From Lachnospiraceae bacterium C6A11 (GTDB lineage Bacteria; Bacillota; Clostridia; Lachnospirales; Lachnospiraceae), in contig JNKY01000018.1 in assembly GCA_000702245.1 (NCBI GenBank), forward strand, positions 1-64,000: DNA of 64,000 nt, written 5' to 3'. The notes beneath the pieces were generated by a model. That model searched no databases and was not told the DNA's origin. It saw nothing but the letters and a program-made list of their open reading frames with translations. Positions 1 to 9,293 of the stretch are shown here, piece after piece. The position numbers and the translations under genes were made by a program. How positions within the stretch are numbered: the first letter of the stretch is position 1; every line of letters begins with the position of its first letter.

Positions 1-320
1 TACCGAAAAATATCAACTTAGTTATAGTCATACAGGTTATCCTTATGATAATGCCTGTATCGAATCATTTCATTCTCTCATAAAAAGGGAATGGCTTAAT
101 CGGTTTGCAATTGCAGACTATAATCAGGCTTATCGCCTTGTTTTTGAGTACATTGAGACTTTCTATAACACTGTAAGGTCTCATAGTCACTGCGACTATA
201 TGTCACCAAATGACTTTGAAAAACTGTATATGTATGTAGCAAATGATGGGATACAGAAAAAAGCAAGTTAACTTGAGAAATCTCCCATTTTAATTTGTAC
301 TAAATCTTGACAGAGGACCA
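1..320 (+). mobile_element. Right part of an IS3-family insertion sequence (cut by window edge)
   Basis: The element carries the C-terminal part of an IS3-family transposase and then about 50 non-coding bases that end, at 301-320, in a sequence closing with GAGGACCA. Read inward this is TGGTCCTCTGTC, a TG...CA-type terminus as in IS3 elements. The left end lies outside the window, so the inverted repeat and target duplication cannot be checked. The right end lies inside the 3' end of the neighbouring polymerase gene and supplies its last codons and stop. Confidence 0.8.
2..271 (+). CDS. IS3-family transposase (OrfB/InsK type), C-terminal fragment
   Basis: The frame from position 2 is open to a TAA at 269-271 and gives 89 residues. 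It contains the end of the RNase H-like integrase core: a DNACIESFHS motif, whose glutamate is the third acid of the DDE triad, then KREW, then the conserved tail YNTVRSH...MSPNDFE. Known role: OrfA-OrfB fusion transposase that moves the element by copy-out/paste-in. The N-terminal part, including the first two aspartates, is outside the window, so it cannot be said whether the gene is intact. The IS150 subgroup is likely but not certain. Confidence 0.85.
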   Translation, partial: TEKYQLSYSHTGYPYDNACIESFHSLIKREWLNRFAIADYNQAYRLVFEYIETFYNTVRSHSHCDYMSPNDFEKLYMYVANDGIQKKAS

Positions 321-1471
321 AATTGTGTATGTTTTTTACTTTCACCAAAGTGCTTTACAATTTCACTCCAAAAAGGCACTACAACATTAAACGCTACACT
401 CTCTAACACATTTTCCGAAATACCCCATATCGAAAATACAACAATGACAATTACATATGCATATTCCTTCTTTTTTATCAAAAACCTTATACTTAATATG
501 GTAAAAACAAGATATAATAAAAAGCCCATAATTCCAAAACTATATAATAGCCTTATATAACCATTATCCACCGTGGAGTAACCATATATATCTTGCATAT
601 CAGCAAAATCACTTACTCCTCCAAATAGTGTAATAGGATATGTTAGCATTGCTCTATAAACATGCGTTAATCTTGATCCAAGAAATCCATTTAGTTTATA
701 CAATATAAGCTGAACTTTACCACTTGACTTAAGCATAACTAAAGGCAGAACCAACGAAAATATTGTGCATATTATTGGCACTAACCATCCAATCTTATCC
801 AATATTTTTTTCGTAAACCTTCTTGTAGATTTGATCCGGATCATGGCTAACAACACGATCACTAATGCAGTACAGAATAACATGGTTCTTGAACGTGTTA
901 TTCTAAATAACGCCAGAATTGTAACTATAATGCCCACATAATTATAGGCATTCATTTTTTCTTTCCTTATACAAACATATATTAATAATAAATAAATAAT
1001 AGTATATGCAAGCCTATTAGGATGTGTATATCCCAATCCATAACCCGTAGAATAATAAGAAACAGATTTAAGCACTTCCGTTTTATATAATCCTAACAAC
1101 CCAACCAATGATGCGCTCACAACAATGAGTGTAATAAACAACCGAAAATAAAAAACAGCGTTAAATACATTCTTGTAAGATTCTCTCTCTACAACAATGG
1201 CAAATATAAGCATCATCATAAAGGCTGAAGCACCTGTTTTTATATATGTGATAATTGATATTGAAATCAATATCAATATAATTCTGATTACATTTTTAGA
1301 ATACTTTCTAATAGCCAAATAAAAAAACAACATAAGTAATTCAATTCCAGTAATAGCCGTGCCCAACTTTCCTGAAATTTGTATGTCAGTATTCATCAAA
1401 CCGCTTTGAATAACCAGTAATGCTATAAAACAGTACACCGCTATGCTGGTTTTCTTAGTTTTATACTTCAT
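290..1471 (-). CDS. O-antigen/capsule polymerase (Wzy-like), 3' end replaced by IS
   Basis: A 393-residue, highly hydrophobic protein with about ten predicted membrane helices and a larger polar loop near residues 250-310 (SGKVQ...GYSTVDNGYIRLLYSFG). That pattern, and the motif DNGY followed by a helix, is typical of Wzy/EpsG-type polymerases that join lipid-linked repeat units on the outer face of the membrane. It is the last gene of polysaccharide unit A, and its ATG overlaps the stop of the upstream GT4 gene by one base. The last nine residues and the stop are encoded by the right end of the IS3 element: the reading frame enters the IS at TGGTCC. The native C-terminus is therefore lost, but all likely membrane helices remain. 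Wzy families diverge strongly, so the call rests on topology and context. Confidence 0.75.
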   Translation of the reverse strand: MKYKTKKTSIAVYCFIALLVIQSGLMNTDIQISGKLGTAITGIELLMLFFYLAIRKYSKNVIRIILILISISIITYIKTGASAFMMMLIFAIVVERESYKNVFNAVFYFRLFITLIVVSASLVGLLGLYKTEVLKSVSYYSTGYGLGYTHPNRLAYTIIYLLLIYVCIRKEKMNAYNYVGIIVTILALFRITRSRTMLFCTALVIVLLAMIRIKSTRRFTKKILDKIGWLVPIICTIFSLVLPLVMLKSSGKVQLILYKLNGFLGSRLTHVYRAMLTYPITLFGGVSDFADMQDIYGYSTVDNGYIRLLYSFGIMGFLLYLVFTILSIRFLIKKKEYAYVIVIVVFSIWGISENVLESVAFNVVVPFWSEIVKHFGESKKHTQFGPLSRFSTN

Positions 1472-2523
1472 TATGAGTCCTCATTTTTATGCTCCAACAA
1501 TTCTAATAGTTTATTCCTCGAATTATTCCAACTTAACTGTGATATAGTATTTTGGGCATTCTCTCGAATCATAGTTCTTAATTCAGAATTATTAATTAGT
1601 ATAGAAATATTATCCACCATAGACTGAATATCGCCAGGTTCAGATATCATCATGTTATATTGATTTATACCTAAATCTAATACAAATCCTGTTCTCGTTC
1701 CAACAACTATAGCCCCTGATGCCATAGCTTCTAACGGTGTTAACCCCCACCCCTCTTCAATACTTGGAAAAATAAAAATATCAGTATCCTTATACAAAGA
1801 TAATAATTTGTCTCTTGAAGGATTTTGATAATACTCTATGTCTGGTCCAATATTTTTATTTGAACACATTCCAAACATTCTCAACTTAGTATTAGGGTAT
1901 ATTTTTTTTATTCTATAAAATACTTCTAAGCCTTCTTCAACACCCTTTTTTTTCAAAGTATGATTAAGCATTAAAAAATTAAAGCCTTTGTGTTCAGTTC
2001 TTCCATTACAATTAAAAATCTGAGAATCTAATCCATTATAAATAACAGGAAATGGACCAATCCCCAGTCTCTCTTTCAATCGTTCATTAATCCACGTTGA
2101 TATTACTATTTTATTTAATGGCAGCCTATAGCTCTGCATCCCATATTTTTCATTATCCCAGATTTCAAAATCTTGAATAAAATACCATTTTTCACCTTTT
2201 TTCTGATCAAGCTTATTAACAAGAAAAGCAGTAGACCATAATGAGGCAATTGTACAATCCGCGTCCCTAATGTATTTATCCTTTACTGAAGGAATCCATT
2301 TAGCATATTTTTTTGATCGAATTTTAAGCAGTGTTTTTAATGTACAATAGGCCTGATGAACTTTATTAACAATCGGAGTTTTATATCTATGAAGATTGCT
2401 GGCAACTATCGGACTATAAATAATAACATCTATCCCTTTAGCTCTCAATAATTCAGAATATTTTTTTAATACCCTAATTCCACCCGAATCGCCCAATCCA
2501 GGTAAAATAATATTAATCCTCAT
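1471..2523 (-). CDS. Glycosyltransferase family 4
   Basis: GT-B fold retaining glycosyltransferase of 350 residues. The N-terminal domain opens with RINIILPGLGDSGGIRVL, the usual Rossmann start with a glycine-rich donor-side loop. The C-terminal half has FPSIEEGWGLTPLEAMASG, the GT4 E-x7-E nucleotide-sugar motif, near residues 260-280. It acts on the cytoplasmic face, adding one sugar to the lipid-linked repeat unit. The start was set at ATG 2523 because AGGAG sits 7-8 bases upstream; the longer frame starts seven codons earlier without a ribosome site. Donor and linkage cannot be told from sequence. Part of AT-rich unit A, between a GT2 gene and wzy. Confidence 0.85.
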   Translation of the reverse strand: MRINIILPGLGDSGGIRVLKKYSELLRAKGIDVIIYSPIVASNLHRYKTPIVNKVHQAYCTLKTLLKIRSKKYAKWIPSVKDKYIRDADCTIASLWSTAFLVNKLDQKKGEKWYFIQDFEIWDNEKYGMQSYRLPLNKIVISTWINERLKERLGIGPFPVIYNGLDSQIFNCNGRTEHKGFNFLMLNHTLKKKGVEEGLEVFYRIKKIYPNTKLRMFGMCSNKNIGPDIEYYQNPSRDKLLSLYKDTDIFIFPSIEEGWGLTPLEAMASGAIVVGTRTGFVLDLGINQYNMMISEPGDIQSMVDNISILINNSELRTMIRENAQNTISQLSWNNSRNKLLELLEHKNEDS

Positions 2524-2559
2524 ATAAAATGCTCCTTTTGACAAAAAGTATATAACTTC

Positions 2560-3393
2560 TTATAATCCTAATCCCTTCTTCCATCCCTTCAGTATACTTG
2601 CAACCTTTTTTCTTTTTTGATCTTCATATATTAATACAATAAAAATACTTTTAAGATTTCGATAATTGCCTCTTATAAACCTACCCCAAAGTTTATGCTT
2701 CTTCGGAAAATACACTCGATTCTGCGCCATATAATAATGTCTAAATGGCGAATGAATAAGATTATTAAATTTCCAAAATAAAAAACGACATTTTTTCGCT
2801 TCTCCAACAGTATGTGACAGCGTTACATTTGGGGTTTGAATTACTCTAAAACCGTTCTTTCTTAATCTATAACAAAACTCAAAATCTACACTATCTATAA
2901 ACATTACTTCATCATATTTTCCAACCCTTTCCCAAGCTTCTATATTCGTAAGAGACCCTGAAGTAATGCATGTCCTAACATCTTTTCGAGTTGTTGGATT
3001 ATGCCCAACAATACCAACATTCCTATCAACAATTACCGGGGCAATAATACCAACCGATTTTTCTTTCAATAATTCTTTTTTTAAATCTGAAACAAAATTC
3101 TTTTCGCAAATCGAATCCTGATCAAATGATATAAGCCAATCAAATTTCGATTCTTTTGCCTTTTCAAATAATTGGTTGAGAGCTCTTGCGATCCCCTTAT
3201 TTCTTTTATTTTCTATGAGTTCAAGATTGCTAAACTCACATACAACAGAACGGATATCCTTAATGTTTTTTGAGCCATTATCCACAACATACATTTTCTC
3301 AACCTGATTTTTTATGGATTCAAAATGCCTCATTAATAGTGGTATTTCCGGATTATATAACACGGTTCCACTACATATTCTATTAACTTTCAT
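2560..3393 (-). CDS. Glycosyltransferase family 2 (rhamnosyltransferase-like)
   Basis: A 277-residue GT-A inverting glycosyltransferase. It shows the nucleotide-binding start GTVLYNPE, VDNGS near residue 37, the RNKGIARALN helix, and the metal-binding SFDQDS motif near residue 90, then TSGSLT and the acceptor-side DSVDFEFCYRLRKNG. The FDQDS/TSGSL combination is characteristic of the RfbF/rhamnosyltransferase branch of GT2, so a rhamnosyl or related deoxysugar transfer is plausible but unproven. It is a soluble or peripheral membrane enzyme for repeat-unit assembly, sitting between the HAD protein and the GT4 gene. Confidence 0.85.
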   Translation of the reverse strand: MKVNRICSGTVLYNPEIPLLMRHFESIKNQVEKMYVVDNGSKNIKDIRSVVCEFSNLELIENKRNKGIARALNQLFEKAKESKFDWLISFDQDSICEKNFVSDLKKELLKEKSVGIIAPVIVDRNVGIVGHNPTTRKDVRTCITSGSLTNIEAWERVGKYDEVMFIDSVDFEFCYRLRKNGFRVIQTPNVTLSHTVGEAKKCRFLFWKFNNLIHSPFRHYYMAQNRVYFPKKHKLWGRFIRGNYRNLKSIFIVLIYEDQKRKKVASILKGWKKGLGL

Positions 3394-3414
3394 ACACGCC
3401 GCTTATCCTTGTTC

Positions 3415-5385
3415 TTATTTTAATTTATATAGTGAGAAAAATATTTTCTCATATGGCAATTTAACTCGAAACAGTTTTTTCATAAACCCGGTCTTCCATT
3501 TGCTGCTCAAAAAATCGGATTTGGCCTTTTTCGGATGAATAGTATAATACAATAGTGACCTTGGCGCTGCTAGCCTACTAGTTACACCTTCGTCATAGAA
3601 CCGAAAGCCTCCAAACATCTTTACATCCTCTATATCCGGATTAGCTCCTGTTTTCCTCAAATTACAAAATAATTCATCCGCAGAGTATTGCCATTGATTT
3701 AGCATGTTATCATTGGAAATACACTTAATAAAATGCAAAGCCCCTTCTTGAACCTTTTTTATCCTTAAATATTCTTTTGTAGGCTTCCCGTTTTCAAAAT
3801 ACTCATATTCATATCTATTTGCTTTGACAGTTTCTCCATCAAAAGCATAATTCTTGACTGATCCACCTTGTTCAAGGCACAATGATTCAAATAAGCCAAC
3901 AAAACTACTGCGCTTATCGTAGTCTTTAGCATTTGAAAAGCAGTCAAATAAATAGCCCTTCATTTTCATTGATGGTAGAATTTTTATATTACGTGTATAA
4001 CTATCCGTAACCCCCATATAGTATCCATAAACATCATTTTCAATACCAATTATATTCATCACTTGCTCAAGGTACCGCTGCATCCCCCCTGACCAACCAA
4101 TATCAACAACCCCAAATTTGCCTTTAAGCTGTTTTTGGGTTATATAGCTTACCATTGAATCAAATTCTATTTTTGATATTTTATCAATATCACCTCTTAT
4201 TTCTTCATATAGTTTGCGAAGATTGATGTCATTTTCGATATCTTTTCTATCGAAAAAAGTATCTTTTTGAAAGCCATATTGTGTCAATATTTTTTCGTAA
4301 TGATTGATATCGAGACCTGCCCCATCAAATATCGCCCTTATCGGTACCATTTTTGCAACGGTTATCGTACTCAATAGGTTTTCAAAACTTGAATCAAGAG
4401 ATAGTACAGGAACTCTAAGACTCCTTCTGGATACTTCTAAATAAAACGTCTTAACTCCATTATCAGGATAAAGGATATCAAACGCCTTTTTCATGATTAA
4501 TCCATCTCTTGAAAAAAAGTACAATCTCTCAATATGATTCAATTGAGCATTCGAATATAACCATTTAGTAAATCCCCATAAGAAAGGGCCAAAAGAATCA
4601 TACCCGAATCTGTAATAAGCACTTTTATTGGTATCTACTGTATTGTTTATGAAACTATATAAATTGTTCAATTTTATACTATTTTTTTTGTTATTATATG
4701 ATTTTTTATCCCTTAATAAATTTTTACAAACATGTATCGTATTTATCCCAAGTTTTTTAGGGATCTCAATATCACTTGAGTATGCATCACCTATATGGGT
4801 AACCTGATATGGCTTTAAACCATTTTCTTTCAGAAATATTTTAAATAATGATCCCGTCTTTTTTGTTCTTCTATATTCAGACGATACATATAGTTTTTCA
4901 TATTTAACAAACCCATTTTGATCAAGAATCGATTTAATAAACTGTTCTGGCAAGTACATATCAGAAATTATAAAGACTTTTTTTCCACTATTTATACAGT
5001 AATTATAAACTTCTTTTATATCTAAATTTGTCACAAGTAAGTCTTGTTCGACTCTCATCTCAAGTTTCTTTAGATAATCAATATCCTCATAATTATGTTT
5101 TTCATAAGCATTATACACTTCATCTAATGTTATCTCTTCTTCGTTTGACAATTCTCTTGCTAAAGTTTCTGCGGTTTTTCTTCTATCATAAAAGCCTTTA
5201 TAGCATTTATTCTCTTTACAAGCTATTGCTTCAACCATATAAAAAACATCTGATGGTTTATGAACATTTCTTTTAAGAAGAGTATCAAAAACATCAAAAG
5301 AGATGAATTCATAGTTTTCAATTTCCTTGATTATCTTTTTAGAATCAATTATTCCTTCATTTTTCTTAAATCTGTTAACATCCAT
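3415..5385 (-). CDS. HAD-superfamily protein of polysaccharide loci (COG5610-like)
   Basis: A 656-residue protein. The N-terminal about 220 residues form a HAD hydrolase domain: ISFDVFDTLL (motif I aspartates, about residue 30), IISDMYLP (motif II) and HIGDAYSSDI (motif IV). A long C-terminal part has no clear named fold but contains repeated aromatic patches such as FFSRDGL and GVVDIGWSGG. Proteins of this build are recurrent in glycosyltransferase clusters; whether the HAD part acts on a sugar phosphate or is a processing domain is unknown. ATG 5385 was chosen over GTG 5394 because AGGTG lies 6 bases before it. Low GC like its neighbours. Confidence 0.75.
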   Translation of the reverse strand: MDVNRFKKNEGIIDSKKIIKEIENYEFISFDVFDTLLKRNVHKPSDVFYMVEAIACKENKCYKGFYDRRKTAETLARELSNEEEITLDEVYNAYEKHNYEDIDYLKKLEMRVEQDLLVTNLDIKEVYNYCINSGKKVFIISDMYLPEQFIKSILDQNGFVKYEKLYVSSEYRRTKKTGSLFKIFLKENGLKPYQVTHIGDAYSSDIEIPKKLGINTIHVCKNLLRDKKSYNNKKNSIKLNNLYSFINNTVDTNKSAYYRFGYDSFGPFLWGFTKWLYSNAQLNHIERLYFFSRDGLIMKKAFDILYPDNGVKTFYLEVSRRSLRVPVLSLDSSFENLLSTITVAKMVPIRAIFDGAGLDINHYEKILTQYGFQKDTFFDRKDIENDINLRKLYEEIRGDIDKISKIEFDSMVSYITQKQLKGKFGVVDIGWSGGMQRYLEQVMNIIGIENDVYGYYMGVTDSYTRNIKILPSMKMKGYLFDCFSNAKDYDKRSSFVGLFESLCLEQGGSVKNYAFDGETVKANRYEYEYFENGKPTKEYLRIKKVQEGALHFIKCISNDNMLNQWQYSADELFCNLRKTGANPDIEDVKMFGGFRFYDEGVTSRLAAPRSLLYYTIHPKKAKSDFLSSKWKTGFMKKLFRVKLPYEKIFFSLYKLK

Positions 5386-5412
5386 TGCAATCACCTGCTC
5401 AATCTATTTACA

Positions 5413-6594
5413 CTAAATAGATTTAAACATTCTTTTTAACTTTCGAGGAATAAGAGCTTTTAATCTGCTCTTATATTTGCCAATACCAACTTTTTTATTG
5501 AATCTCTTATCTACATCTAACCAACTCGAATTTTCTAAAATATCAATAATTTCACATCTATTGCCTTTCTCAGATGGTTTATTTAATTGAGCATTACCAT
5601 TAGCAATTTTATCAAATGTACTATTTTTTAAGGTCAAATTATATTTTTGTATTTTTTCATAACCTTTATTCGAGTTCACTACCACACATGATATCCCTTT
5701 ACTTTCGTTCCATCCATTCTTTCCAAGTATTTCTGGATGTTGTTTTTCTATTCCCCAATAATCTCCCAAAGTAATATCTGCCGGTCTATGTTCACATGCA
5801 TATGGACATTTATAGCAGTTTTCTCTATAAATCCATCCTTTTGAAAAATAAAACAAATAACTAGAGGCACTTTGCCAAATTTTTATTTTTTTTCCATTAA
5901 CAATAGTGCTTCCATTTATACCCCATCCTATTGTTTTGTCTCTAAATGTAAAGTCAGAAACCTTTCCTCTATACTTACTCTCAAGTACTTTTATATATTC
6001 CTGAAACATCCGATTACTCGGAACCCCATGACAAACAATATCTACAGTGAGAAGGTTTTCATATTCTTGCCCCAAAAAACTCTGTAAACCTGCCACTTGA
6101 CATGGTGTTCCAGAAAATAGAACCTGTCTACCCGAATCCAAGCAAGCTTTTACTTCCTTATATGACATTTCTATATCACTTTGAACATACTTTGAACCCT
6201 GCAGGAATCGTAACTGATCTTTAGTTTCTACCGATATATGATGAACCTTCCATTCCTCATCAAAAGCTGCTCCAAATACAACGCCACCCTTATCAATATA
6301 ATCGGTCGCCATCGCCGCAAAGACTCCGCCAGATGCAGATTTTTTTGCTTGCTTTTCATTTTTACTAACTGCTGCATAACACTCAATTGGAGAATTGTTT
6401 TGACTTGCATTTTGAAATGCACAAACTTTCTTACACTGTCCACACTTTATACACTTGTCCTCGTTAATGACTGGGTAAATAAAACCACATTCATCTTCTT
6501 TCATTGAAATGGCTTGTTTAGGACAAATATTTAAACATGCGCCACAACCACAACAATCTTCTTTTTTCTCGAACAAAGTAGGAACCAAATTCAT
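5413..6594 (-). CDS. Iron-sulfur F420 dehydrogenase-beta-like protein, partner of pyruvyl transferase
   Basis: A 393-residue protein with two 4Fe-4S ferredoxin clusters at the N-terminus (Cys 14, 17, 20, 24 and 48, 51, 54, 58). A coenzyme F420 hydrogenase/dehydrogenase beta-subunit domain follows (KKSASGGVFAA, LFSGTPCQVAGL, DIVCHGVPS, DITLGDYWG). Members of this family are regularly encoded beside polysaccharide pyruvyl transferases, as here, and are thought to be flavin/FeS oxidoreductases in glycan modification rather than methanogenic enzymes. The substrate is unknown. A GGAG lies 11 bases before the ATG. The 480-base gap on its 5' side, with coding remnants, suggests a deletion between this gene and the pyruvyl transferase gene. 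Confidence 0.8.
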   Translation of the reverse strand: MNLVPTLFEKKEDCCGCGACLNICPKQAISMKEDECGFIYPVINEDKCIKCGQCKKVCAFQNASQNNSPIECYAAVSKNEKQAKKSASGGVFAAMATDYIDKGGVVFGAAFDEEWKVHHISVETKDQLRFLQGSKYVQSDIEMSYKEVKACLDSGRQVLFSGTPCQVAGLQSFLGQEYENLLTVDIVCHGVPSNRMFQEYIKVLESKYRGKVSDFTFRDKTIGWGINGSTIVNGKKIKIWQSASSYLFYFSKGWIYRENCYKCPYACEHRPADITLGDYWGIEKQHPEILGKNGWNESKGISCVVVNSNKGYEKIQKYNLTLKNSTFDKIANGNAQLNKPSEKGNRCEIIDILENSSWLDVDKRFNKKVGIGKYKSRLKALIPRKLKRMFKSI

Positions 6595-6602
6595 GTCAAA
6601 AT

Positions 6603-6804
6603 CTATCTCCGCCCTTTTAACAACTTCTTTCTTATTGTCGTAAGCTCGTTTTCTTTCAACAACTTGATTGAGTCGAACTTCAGTCTTCTTCTTACCATAT
6701 TACCTGTATATTTCTTGAGTACGTATTTATACTTTTATTGGTATACTCTTTTTAAAAATGTTTCATATTTGGCACAGTGTTTCAAAGAATAAAACTGCTT
6801 CATT
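6603..6804 (-). pseudogene. Possible decayed gene fragment in a 480-base gap
   Basis: Between 6595 and 7075 no intact gene is seen. Reading the minus strand from 6804, one frame gives a coding-like lysine-rich sequence (MKQFYSLKH...) interrupted by one in-frame TAA at 6735-6737. It then continues (KYKYVLKKYTGN..., LLKENELTTI...) to a TAG at 6603-6605, eight bases before the next start codon. Composition resembles the end of a glycosyltransferase-locus gene, but no family is recognised. The rest of the gap (6805-7075) is AT-rich with no supported feature. Confidence 0.25.
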
Positions 6805-7075
6805 TCAACTCAAATCACACGCCACTTCTTTGAATGTATCTCTTAAATCATGTTGCACACACCTTATTTCACAAAAGACTCTTCAGTTGTCATGTATTAA
6901 CCCTTTAATAAACAACGATGAAATATTTGTCCATTCTGTACCATATACTATATGTATATTATGTATTCTGTCCCCACCATTTTGTCATGTAAGGTATTTT
7001 TATTCTAAGAAATTCCCTCTAGACAAAGATATTCACAATTCTCAGTAGTATTTATCATAAGCAAATTCATCCGTT

Positions 7076-8185
7076 TCATTTTAACCATTGTTCTAAGTAT
7101 GCTTTCGCTTCTTTTCTTTCTCTCTGAATAATTAAATCAGTGTTACAAAAATCTATTCTTTTATCAATAATACTTAGACCATTCATTAATGACACGCTTC
7201 TGTCTGTTAGTTCTAACCTTTCAAGGAGATCATTCATCTTCTGACTATTTCCATAACCATGTTCTCGAACCACGCTGACAAACTGGCTATGAGTAATCAC
7301 TGACATAATAGTTCCGTGGAATGTATCAGTAACCACACAATTAGCATGCTGGAAATAAGCGATAACCGCAAATGGATCTACATCTATAAACCTATCACAG
7401 CAATCCTGAACACCACCAATGCAGAATATTTTTAACCTCTTAGTATTAGCAAACCTTCTTATCTCTTTACACTCTTCTTTGCTAAAGCGGCCCGAATACC
7501 CATATAGGAGCATGTAGTCTTTATCAGGAATACTTTGGGGAATATCATTGCATTTGCCTATGAAATCATAGATAAGTACCGGATCAAGATTATACACTGC
7601 CTCAATTCCTACCAGTTCTTTTATTATTTCTCTGCTATTCTTATCTCTAACGGATATGGCATCAAATTCTTTGAGCCATCTTGTAACCTTATCCCTTACG
7701 CCATAGTTTTCAAGCTTTTCAACTGTAGTATTTCCAAACGATGCTGCATAGGATACTAATCTTTTAGCTTTATTCCCTTGCCCAAAAAGTTCTGGGGAGA
7801 ATCCCACATTCGTGTTATTCTGAACGCAATTAAATACTTCGTCAGATCCAATAACAAGTACATCTAATGTAGGACTGAAGTTCATCTCATCCGTAATTCC
7901 GAGATATTGATAGTAATTTGAAGCATAGTTCTTTTTGTACTTTATAAATCTGATTTTTTCTTTCAATGGACCATTCTGTTTGATTACATCCAAGACTTTA
8001 GATAATCTCCTTGCAAATCCGTTACCGCCATCAGCAGGGACAAGAGTTTCTCCAGGGTGGTAATCTACAAACTGGACCTCGCAGCCCAAATCTTCAAGTA
8101 TATGTTTTAACCCATATGCCTGTAAGAACGAGCCGTAATTTTTTATTCTCTGCATCGATAGTATTCCAACTTTTGCAGCCATCAT
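7076..8185 (-). CDS. Polysaccharide pyruvyl transferase family protein
   Basis: A 369-residue member of the CsaB/WcaK-like family, which transfers pyruvate from phosphoenolpyruvate to a sugar as a ketal. Visible landmarks are the start VGILSMQRIKNYGSFLQAYGL, the central VIGSDEVFN motif, RLVSYAASFG, SVRDKNS and the C-terminal VTDTFHGTIMSVI with the conserved histidine. The double-Met start overlaps the stop of the preceding gene (ATGA), so it is translationally coupled to the Alg13-like gene. With the FeS protein downstream it forms a common two-gene glycan-modification pair. The reaction is inferred from family; some members transfer other groups. Confidence 0.85.
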   Translation of the reverse strand: MMAAKVGILSMQRIKNYGSFLQAYGLKHILEDLGCEVQFVDYHPGETLVPADGGNGFARRLSKVLDVIKQNGPLKEKIRFIKYKKNYASNYYQYLGITDEMNFSPTLDVLVIGSDEVFNCVQNNTNVGFSPELFGQGNKAKRLVSYAASFGNTTVEKLENYGVRDKVTRWLKEFDAISVRDKNSREIIKELVGIEAVYNLDPVLIYDFIGKCNDIPQSIPDKDYMLLYGYSGRFSKEECKEIRRFANTKRLKIFCIGGVQDCCDRFIDVDPFAVIAYFQHANCVVTDTFHGTIMSVITHSQFVSVVREHGYGNSQKMNDLLERLELTDRSVSLMNGLSIIDKRIDFCNTDLIIQRERKEAKAYLEQWLK

Positions 8186-8673
8186 CTCACCAACTTATTA
8201 ACAATCTTCTCAAATTCCTTACAGAATCGCTCATTATTACTCGTTATTCCATTTTTCATCGAGCTCACTATCCCATCATACCGTTCTAACGTATCACCAA
8301 GTTTTATTATATCCTCTACCACAATTATATTTCTTTGACGTTTAGCAACTTGATTACAAAATTCAACCTGATGATCATTTACATGTTCGTTAAACTCATG
8401 TTTTCTTGGCACCACAATAGGAATTTTACCCACTTGCAATGGCATAATAAAAGAACTCGGTCCTCCATGTGTAATTACAATTCTAGCTTTATCAACATTT
8501 TCAATCATTTCATCATATGGAAATAATTTCTGCCACTTTGCTTTTTGGGGCTCATATGTACTAAATCCCGTCTGAATAACAACTTCCTCACAGTGTTCAT
8601 AAGCCCACTTATCCATATATTCCACAAGCCGATTAAACGGCTGTTCATGAGTTCCTACAGTCACAAATATCAT
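8182..8673 (-). CDS. pssE: Alg13-type glycosyltransferase subunit (PssE/Cps14G family)
   Basis: A 163-residue protein equal to the C-terminal half of a GT28/MurG-like enzyme. It opens with MIFVTVGTHEQPFNRL, typical for this family, and has the UDP-sugar loop ITHGGPSSF and the end of the binding site VPRKHEFNEHVNDHQ. In pneumococcal Cps14F/Cps14G and rhizobial PssD/PssE pairs this is the catalytic donor-binding subunit, which needs the Alg14-like partner for membrane recruitment and acceptor binding. That partner is the next gene upstream, 71 bases away. Probably adds the second sugar of the repeat unit; the donor is unknown. Confidence 0.88.
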   Translation of the reverse strand: MIFVTVGTHEQPFNRLVEYMDKWAYEHCEEVVIQTGFSTYEPQKAKWQKLFPYDEMIENVDKARIVITHGGPSSFIMPLQVGKIPIVVPRKHEFNEHVNDHQVEFCNQVAKRQRNIIVVEDIIKLGDTLERYDGIVSSMKNGITSNNERFCKEFEKIVNKLVR

Positions 8674-8744
8674 TTAGTCTGCACCTCTATCATCATTTCT
8701 ATCTATTCCTACATGGTCATGTAGTTAATCATATGATGTGTTAA

Positions 8745-9293
8745 TTAAAAAATGGCTCCAAGATTTATAGCTTTTTTATAAACCTTTTTCATTTCTTCCC
8801 ATTCAACAATAAATCTATCTGTCACCGGGTAGCAAAGCTTCCCAGCAATGGTAGATTTGTCAATACGGTCAAAAACTTCAATGTATATAGTTTTCGCTCC
8901 CATTAGTTTTCCAATCCAAAAAAATGGAATCGCTGGTGCAGCGCCAGAACTGATAATAAGATCCGGTCGCTCCTTGCGAAGTATTTTAATAGCACGAAAT
9001 GTATTGATAATTAGCGCCTTAATAGATCGATTACTTGGATAATATACCGGATAAATCTTTTCGCCCTTAAGAAGACTCCTTGCATCTTCTTTATCAAAGG
9101 TCGCCCAAAAACGATCCTTGTCATTCCAAAATGGTTTCAACATATACAAATGCGTCAAATGCCCACCAGATGATCCAACAAGACAAATCTTTATCTTCCC
9201 CTTCTGCTTTTTTCTTCTTTTCATCTTTTTTACCCTTTGTTCAACAACCTCTCCAACATCATGCCCCAAAGAAAGGCTACATGTTTGATGCAT
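8745..9293 (-). CDS. pssD: Alg14-type glycosyltransferase subunit (PssD/Cps14F family)
   Basis: A 182-residue protein equal to the N-terminal half of a MurG-like enzyme. It has KICLVGSSGGHLTHL, then FDKEDA, RPDLIISSGAAPAIPFFWIGKLMGAKTIYIE and the end motif LCYPVTDRFIVEWEEM. The hydrophobic stretch around AAPAIPFFWIGK anchors it to the membrane. It forms a heterodimer with the Alg13-like product encoded next. The first 23 residues are poorly conserved-looking; a second Met at residue 24 (9224), directly before the basic stretch, is an alternative start. This gene lies at the boundary between the AT-rich and the more balanced part of the island. Confidence 0.88.
   Translation of the reverse strand: MHQTCSLSLGHDVGEVVEQRVKKMKRRKKQKGKIKICLVGSSGGHLTHLYMLKPFWNDKDRFWATFDKEDARSLLKGEKIYPVYYPSNRSIKALIINTFRAIKILRKERPDLIISSGAAPAIPFFWIGKLMGAKTIYIEVFDRIDKSTIAGKLCYPVTDRFIVEWEEMKKVYKKAINLGAIF

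Noticed and set aside
6758-7048. A 96-codon plus-strand open frame in the pyruvyl-transferase gap
   Set aside because: No ribosome site, Ser/Thr/Cys/His-rich low-quality composition, opposite to all neighbours, no family resemblance.
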